This document shows, piece after piece, positions 59,370 through 64,000 of a stretch of 64,000 bases of DNA (the first letter of the stretch is position 1; every line of letters starts with the position of its first letter). The stretch comes from an uncultured Shimia sp. GTDB taxonomy: Bacteria; Pseudomonadota; Alphaproteobacteria; Rhodobacterales; Rhodobacteraceae. The stretch is from assembly GCF_947498095.1 (NCBI RefSeq), contig NZ_CANMJE010000006.1:1-64000 (forward strand), written 5' to 3'. Below the pieces are notes generated by a model that was not told where the DNA came from, searched no databases, and saw only the letters and a list, made by a program, of their open reading frames with translations. The translations under genes and the position numbers were made by a program.

Positions 59370-61031
59370 ATGCTGCAAATCGACCTCTGGAAACGGGTTC
59401 TGATCTGGGCCGCTGTGGCGCTTGGCCTTTTAATGGCCACGCCCAATGGCTTTTATGAACGGGTTGAGGCGCATAATGACGCCGTGGCCTCACTGGAACT
59501 GGGATACGAAGGCAACGGGCTGGAAGAACAGGCCGCTTTGTGGCCCAGTTGGATGCCCTCTGGCCTTGTGAACCTTGGGCTTGATCTGCGGGGCGGTGCG
59601 CATTTGCTGGCCGAAGTGCAGGTGGCAGATGTCTATGAGACACGCGTTAAATCCATGTGGCCGGAAATCCGCGACATGCTGCGCGAGGAACGTGCCACCA
59701 TCGGCACAATCCGCCTGCAACCGTCTGAGCCTGACAAGCTGGTCGTGAAGATCTCAAAACCCGAACAGATTGACCGTGCCGCGTCCCTAGTGCGTGGTCT
59801 CGCGCGCCCTGTGATCTCGGTCACCGGGGCAGGTCAGAACGACATTGTTGTCACCATCAACGGTGACACGTTCATCGTGCAACTCTCTGAAGCCGAGAAA
59901 TTGGCCACAGATGAGCGCACGGTTCAGCAATCACTGGAAATCATTCGTCGCCGGATTGATGAGGTCGGCACCCGTGAGCCGACCATTCAACGGCAGGGCG
60001 CGGATCGTATTCTGATCCAAGTGCCTGGCATCGGTTCGGCCGCGGAATTGAAAGAGATCATCGGCACCACGGCGCAGCTGACCTTTCACCCCGTGATTGG
60101 TCGCGGGTCTGACCCCGACGTCAACCCCGGACCGGGCAATGAGATTTTCCCATCGCTTGACGAAGAAGGCACCTATTACACCGTAGAAAGTGCCGCCGTG
60201 GTTACCGGCGAAGAGCTGGTTGATGCGCAGCCTTCGTTTGATCAGAACAACACGCCTGCGGTTTCTTTCCGATTTAACCCAACTGGGGCACGGAAGTTCG
60301 GCAACTATACGGCTGAGAACATCGGCTCGCCCTTTGCCATCGTGCTGGATGGCGAAGTTGTCTCGGCACCAGTGATCCAGTCACATATCCCTGGCGGCTC
60401 GGGCATCATCACCGGACGTTTCAGCGTTGAAGAAAGCACCAATCTGGCCATCTTGCTGCGGGCCGGCGCCTTGCCTGCGGGGCTCGAGTTCCTCGAAGAA
60501 CGCACCATTGGTCCGGAGTTGGGCCAAGACAGCATCGACGCGGGCCGCATTGCCTGTATCGTCGCCTTTGCCGCAGTGTTGGTCTTTATGGTGCTCAGCT
60601 ATGGCCTGTTTGGCATCTTTGCCAACGTAGCGCTGATCATCAACGTCGGCCTGATCTTCGGGTTGCTCAGCATGATTGGCGCAACGCTGACCCTGCCGGG
60701 CATCGCGGGCATCGTTCTGACCATCGGGATGGCGGTTGACGCCAACGTCTTGGTGTTTGAGCGCATCCGTGAAGAGCTTAAGACCGCCAAAGGGCCAGCC
60801 CGCGCTATTGAACTGGGCTACGAAAAAGCCCTCAGCGCCATTCTCGATGCCAACATCACCACCATGATCACCGCTGTGATCCTGCTGGTCATGGGCTCGG
60901 GTCCTGTTCAGGGCTTTGCCTGGACGCTCATGATTGGCATCGCCACATCCGTCTTCACCGCGATCTTTGTGACGCGTCTGATGATCGTGACGTGGTTTGA
61001 ACGCCGCCGTCCCAAGACAATCGAGGTTTGA
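59370..61031 (+). CDS. secD: Protein translocase subunit SecD
   Basis: SecD with SecF uses the proton gradient to complete protein export. The 553 residues have a first helix, a periplasmic P1 domain beginning near GLDLRGGAHLLAEV, and the conserved SFRFNPTGARKFGNYT and GEVVSAPVIQSHI. Five C-terminal helices include GIAGIVLTIGMAVDANVLVFERIREEL, with the essential Asp of the D-A-N-V motif. It is followed by secF three bases later. Confidence 0.96.
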   Translation: MLQIDLWKRVLIWAAVALGLLMATPNGFYERVEAHNDAVASLELGYEGNGLEEQAALWPSWMPSGLVNLGLDLRGGAHLLAEVQVADVYETRVKSMWPEIRDMLREERATIGTIRLQPSEPDKLVVKISKPEQIDRAASLVRGLARPVISVTGAGQNDIVVTINGDTFIVQLSEAEKLATDERTVQQSLEIIRRRIDEVGTREPTIQRQGADRILIQVPGIGSAAELKEIIGTTAQLTFHPVIGRGSDPDVNPGPGNEIFPSLDEEGTYYTVESAAVVTGEELVDAQPSFDQNNTPAVSFRFNPTGARKFGNYTAENIGSPFAIVLDGEVVSAPVIQSHIPGGSGIITGRFSVEESTNLAILLRAGALPAGLEFLEERTIGPELGQDSIDAGRIACIVAFAAVLVFMVLSYGLFGIFANVALIINVGLIFGLLSMIGATLTLPGIAGIVLTIGMAVDANVLVFERIREELKTAKGPARAIELGYEKALSAILDANITTMITAVILLVMGSGPVQGFAWTLMIGIATSVFTAIFVTRLMIVTWFERRRPKTIEV

Positions 61032-61034
61032 TCC

Positions 61035-62003
61035 ATGCGTCTGAGACTTGTTCCTAAAGACACCAAGTGGGATTTCTTCTCGCGTCCGACCCTGTGGCTG
61101 GGTATTTCCAGCGTCCTGATTGTCCTCGCGCTTGTGTCGTTCTTCCTTCAAGGTCTGAACTACGGCATCGACTTCCGGGGCGGGACCACGATCCGGACCG
61201 AAAGCACGCAAGTGGTTGTGGTTGCCGACTATCGCAATGCCATCCAGCCGCTTGAACTGGGCGATGTATCGATCACCGAAGTGTTCGATCCGACCTTTGA
61301 AGACAACCAATACGTCACAATGATCCGCATTCAGGCTCAGGAAGGGCAGGAAGCGGTCACCGCTGACGTGGTGCGCGACATCGAGGCTGCCCTGAAAACT
61401 GTGGCACCGGACATTTCCTTTGTTTCGGTCGAATCCGTAGGGCCCAAGGTTTCGGGCGAGTTGATCCAGACCGCTGTGATCGCTGTTCTTTTGGCTATCG
61501 CGGCAGTTCTGGTCTACATCTGGCTGCGGTTTGAGTGGCAGTTTGCGCTGGGGGCGGTGGCCGCCCTTGTTCACGACGTGATCCTGACTATCGGCGTGTT
61601 CTCAGAACTGCAAATCCGATTTGACCTCGCCATTATCGCAGCGCTTCTCACAATTGTGGGCTACTCGCTCAACGATACCGTGGTCGTGTTCGACCGCGTC
61701 CGCGAAAACCTGCGCAAGTACAAAAAGCTTGACCTCAAGGCGGTTCTGAACCTCTCGATCAACGAGACCCTGAGCCGGACAGTGATGACCTCGGTCACCA
61801 CGCTTCTGGCGCTGATCTCGCTGTTTGTGCTGGGTGGCGACGTGATCCGTGGCTTTGTCTTTGCGATGATCTGGGGCGTGATTGTCGGTACCTATTCGTC
61901 GATCTTCGTGGCTTCGGCGGTTCTGCTGAAACTGGGTGTGAAACGCGACTGGTCCAAGCCATCAAATACTGGTGGCAATCAATTCGCCAACATCGATGCC
62001 TGA
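61035..62003 (+). CDS. secF: Protein translocase subunit SecF
   Basis: The 322-residue partner of SecD has the GIDFRGGTTI motif near residue 46 and VESVGPKVSGELIQTAV, followed by membrane helices including IVGYSLNDTVVVFDRVRENLR. It starts three bases after secD. Its 3' end overlaps the following TauE/SafE-type gene by eight bases, so that exporter gene is translationally coupled to secretion genes. Confidence 0.96.
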   Translation: MRLRLVPKDTKWDFFSRPTLWLGISSVLIVLALVSFFLQGLNYGIDFRGGTTIRTESTQVVVVADYRNAIQPLELGDVSITEVFDPTFEDNQYVTMIRIQAQEGQEAVTADVVRDIEAALKTVAPDISFVSVESVGPKVSGELIQTAVIAVLLAIAAVLVYIWLRFEWQFALGAVAALVHDVILTIGVFSELQIRFDLAIIAALLTIVGYSLNDTVVVFDRVRENLRKYKKLDLKAVLNLSINETLSRTVMTSVTTLLALISLFVLGGDVIRGFVFAMIWGVIVGTYSSIFVASAVLLKLGVKRDWSKPSNTGGNQFANIDA

Positions 62004-62748
62004 TATTCTGGCCGAAGTCCTCGCGCTTGAGGGCTTGGCCTGGATCATCGGCGCAACCTTTTTGGCAGGGCTGGTGCGCGGCTTTTCCGGCTTTGGCACG
62101 GCCCTGATCTATGTCCCGATTGCCGCACAATACCTGTCTCCGATCTGGGTGATTATCACGATTGCCCTGATGGACGTTGCGGGGCCAGCCCCGAACCTGC
62201 CAAAAGTGTGGAAAGATCGCACCTCTGGCGATCTGGTACGCATGTTTGTCGGGGTGCTGGTTGGACTGCCCATCGGATTGGCCCTGCTGACTATGGTAGA
62301 CCCCAATGTCTTTCGCTACACGGTATCGATTCTGGCTTTATTGCTGCTGGTGCTTTTGCTGAGTGGGTTTCGCTATCGCGGCGCTGTGCGCCCCTCGATG
62401 CTCTACGGGATTGGCGGCGCGTCCGGCTTTCTGGGGGGCGTCGCGGGTATTCCCGGCCCACCGATGATCATGTTCTACATGACCAGCACATTGCCCGTCG
62501 CCGTGATCCGCGCCAATGCCACCCTGTTTCTGGTCGGCTATGACGTGATTCTGGTGGCCATGGTGGCGGTGCAGGGGCTGCTGAATGGCGTACCTTTGGT
62601 GCTGGGGCTGTTCTTGACCCTTCCCAACATGCTTGGCAATTACGTCGGTGGGCTTATCTTTAACCCTGACTACCAGCGCGTCTACCGGGCGGTCGCTTAC
62701 CTTTTGGTTGCTGCCACTGCGATTTCCAGCCTGCCGTTTTGGTCCTGA
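61996..62748 (+). CDS. TauE/SafE-family membrane transporter, second copy
   Basis: A 250-residue protein with about eight helices and the family motif TFLAGLVRGFSGFGTALIYVP at the start and GFLGGVAGIPGPPMIMFYM in the middle. The ATG at 61996 lies within secF; a start eight codons earlier is rejected as non-homologous. It is distinct from the copy near the sulfonate operon (GVGGG there, GFSGFG here) and belongs to another branch of the family. Substrate unknown. Confidence 0.86.
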   Translation: MPDILAEVLALEGLAWIIGATFLAGLVRGFSGFGTALIYVPIAAQYLSPIWVIITIALMDVAGPAPNLPKVWKDRTSGDLVRMFVGVLVGLPIGLALLTMVDPNVFRYTVSILALLLLVLLLSGFRYRGAVRPSMLYGIGGASGFLGGVAGIPGPPMIMFYMTSTLPVAVIRANATLFLVGYDVILVAMVAVQGLLNGVPLVLGLFLTLPNMLGNYVGGLIFNPDYQRVYRAVAYLLVAATAISSLPFWS

Positions 62749-62758
62749 GGAGAGTGAC

Positions 62759-63118
62759 ATGAACCTGAGCGAAGTTCTCTATACCCAAGCGGTGCCGATC
62801 GAAAGCTATGGGCCCGGGTTCTTCCGCATCGCCGGTGAGGTCATTGAAGGTGGCGCGCTGATCCACGCCGCCGGGGCAAAAGGCTGGGGCGGTTTTGAAG
62901 ATACGGCAACAGTTCTGGCCATGAAGGATAAGATTGATTTCATCCTCCTCGGCACCGGAGACGCCATGACGCCGGTTCCGGCCGCTTTCCGCATGGCCCT
63001 GCAAGAAGCTGAAATCGGGATTGAGCCCATGGCCACGCCATCGGCCTGTCGCACCTATAACGTGCTGGTTTCCGAAGGGCGTCGTGTCGCCGCCGTACTG
63101 GTCCCAATCGAGGGCTAG
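62759..63118 (+). CDS. Mth938-like domain protein (DUF498)
   Basis: A 119-residue protein with GPGFFRIAGEVIEGGALI, FILLGTGDAMTPVP and GIEPMATPSACRTYNVLVSEGRRVAAVLVPI, the Mth938/NDUFAF3-like fold. In eukaryotes the homologue helps assemble respiratory complex I; the bacterial role is unclear. GAGGAGAG precedes the ATG. It is ten bases after the TauE-type gene. Its stop shares CTAG with the convergent TPR gene. Confidence 0.87.
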   Translation: MNLSEVLYTQAVPIESYGPGFFRIAGEVIEGGALIHAAGAKGWGGFEDTATVLAMKDKIDFILLGTGDAMTPVPAAFRMALQEAEIGIEPMATPSACRTYNVLVSEGRRVAAVLVPIEG

Positions 63119-64000
63119 TCCGGCAATCCGGCGCGCCGCAATCCATCGGCCAACCGGTCCCAATGCCGTCCATGCCGCCACATGGCCCGGAACCCTCCGG
63201 CAAGCTCAGTCAATGTGGTATTGGGTGCCGCCAGCCCGCGCGACGCATACTCGCGCTGACGATGGTCCACAAAGGCGCGCAAGGCTGTCTCGGCCTCTTC
63301 CTGCCGTCCGGACTGTGCATAGGCTGCAACAAGCACCGCATCCGCAAGCGAGTTCAGCCGTGCTTCACCGATCAGTTTGGAGACGGCATCGTCATACCGC
63401 CCCAGAAAGAAATAGATCTGGCCCATGATCCAATCCAGCGATGGCGGATGCATCGGATCCAGCCGCATGGCCTCGACCACCACGTCTCGAGCCTTGTCTG
63501 CTTGCCCCAATAGCAGAAAGCCATAACCGCACCAGGCCATTGATTCCGCTTCGTTTTCAATCAACGATAGCGTTCTTTGAAACTGTTTGTCCGCCTGGTC
63601 CCATTGGCGCGCGCACAGGTACGCATAGCCCAGCTGGTCCTGAATATAGACGTCGCGATTGTCCAGCGCCGCCCCCTTGCGGGCGATTTCCAGGGCGTAT
63701 GTCGGCGCATCGGTGTCGGCGAGGCCCAACCACAGGTCTACAACGTAGGTGTCGGCCAGATACATATAGACACGGGCATAGTCGGGGTCGATTTCCAGCG
63801 CCCGCTCAAAGCAGGTCTTGGCCCGAGCATTGTCGATCGCGTTCAACCCGTCCCTCAGGGCCTTGCCCTTCAACAACAGCTCATAGGCCTGCATCTTGTC
63901 GGTGGGTTTGTGCGTGACATTGTCAGCGACATCGCTTTGCACCAGCCCCGGTAGCACTGCGACGATGCTCTGGGTCACTTCATCCTGAACGGCAAAGATG
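63115..64000 (-). CDS. TPR protein, C-terminal part of an adenylate cyclase-like regulator (partial)
   Basis: The frame continues past the window end, where it reads IFAVQDEVTQSIVAVLPG, so the start is missing. At least four TPR-type repeats follow (ARAKTCFERALEIDPDYARVY, ADKQFQRTLSLIENEAESMA, ARDVVVEAMRLDPMHPPSLD, DDAVSKLIGEARLNSLADAV). The FAVQDEVTxxIVA segment plus TPRs is the usual C-terminal half of alphaproteobacterial class III adenylate/guanylate cyclases or winged-helix TPR regulators. Which N-terminal domain it has cannot be seen. Confidence 0.75.
   Translation of the reverse strand, partial: IFAVQDEVTQSIVAVLPGLVQSDVADNVTHKPTDKMQAYELLLKGKALRDGLNAIDNARAKTCFERALEIDPDYARVYMYLADTYVVDLWLGLADTDAPTYALEIARKGAALDNRDVYIQDQLGYAYLCARQWDQADKQFQRTLSLIENEAESMAWCGYGFLLLGQADKARDVVVEAMRLDPMHPPSLDWIMGQIYFFLGRYDDAVSKLIGEARLNSLADAVLVAAYAQSGRQEEAETALRAFVDHRQREYASRGLAAPNTTLTELAGGFRAMWRHGRHWDRLADGLRRAGLPD

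Overview
The window looks like a chromosomal segment of a marine alphaproteobacterium of the Roseobacter group (Rhodobacterales). That is an inference from gene content and order: a DUF1045/PhnM phosphonate pair, sulfopropanediol (DHPS) catabolism, heterotetrameric sarcosine oxidase, a zinc-type adenylate kinase, an intergenic motif I remember from Rhodobacteraceae, and GC-rich codon use. No rRNA, tRNA, CRISPR array, intact insertion sequence or prophage was seen.

Layout. Positions 1-1040 hold only gene remnants: a barrel-protein 3' end that may be frameshifted, and the 3' ends of an RTX-type protein gene and a methyltransferase gene meeting at about 750. Positions 1137-3290 carry phnM, a divergent DUF1045 phosphonate gene and a 31-codon gene. 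Positions 3360-14930 (all minus strand) form a large C2/acetate block: acs-adk, DUF4212-actP, a cNMP/CBS/DUF294 nucleotidyltransferase, an unknown membrane protein, a membrane-anchored DEDDh exonuclease, a flavin reductase and pta-ackA. Positions 15301-19696 have a divergent LysR/SDR pair and pxpABC (5-oxoprolinase). Positions 19717-26658 are a LacI-controlled organosulfonate operon: hpsN, two dehydrogenases, a universal stress protein, comDE and an FMN hydroxyacid dehydrogenase, with two LacI-type palindromes upstream. Next come dusA, a TauE/SafE exporter and a PhyH-like gene, then ccmI-ruvX-DUF1289 on the minus strand, and the sarcosine oxidase operon soxBDAG, which has a small antisense gene between soxB and soxD.

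Positions 37000-47500 are mixed: two small secreted proteins, sodB, a 33-residue membrane peptide, an enoyl-CoA hydratase-like protein, rarD, a LOG-family hydrolase, a LysM protein, an Atm1-type ABC exporter, a double SnoaL protein, a YjhX/GNAT pair resembling E. coli topAI-yjhQ, and two unknown genes. Positions 47483-52587 carry an RND pump, its adaptor and an operator-like palindrome. Positions 52693-64000 are housekeeping: yfgM-like, bamB, der, a desaturase, serS, yajC-secD-secF, a second TauE/SafE gene, an Mth938-like gene and a TPR protein cut by the window end.

How the genes fit together. The sulfonate operon should convert DHPS through sulfolactate and sulfopyruvate to sulfoacetaldehyde. 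Xsc, which would make acetyl phosphate and sulfite, is not in the window, but Pta/AckA (acetyl phosphate) and a TauE-type exporter (sulfite) are. Acs releases AMP, and the adk directly behind it can recycle that AMP. The parts I think most deserve testing are the acetate-linked nucleotidyltransferase/exonuclease pair, the leader of the yjhX locus (a short ORF flanked by duplicated complementary arms and a terminator hairpin), and the antisense membrane microprotein in the sox operon.
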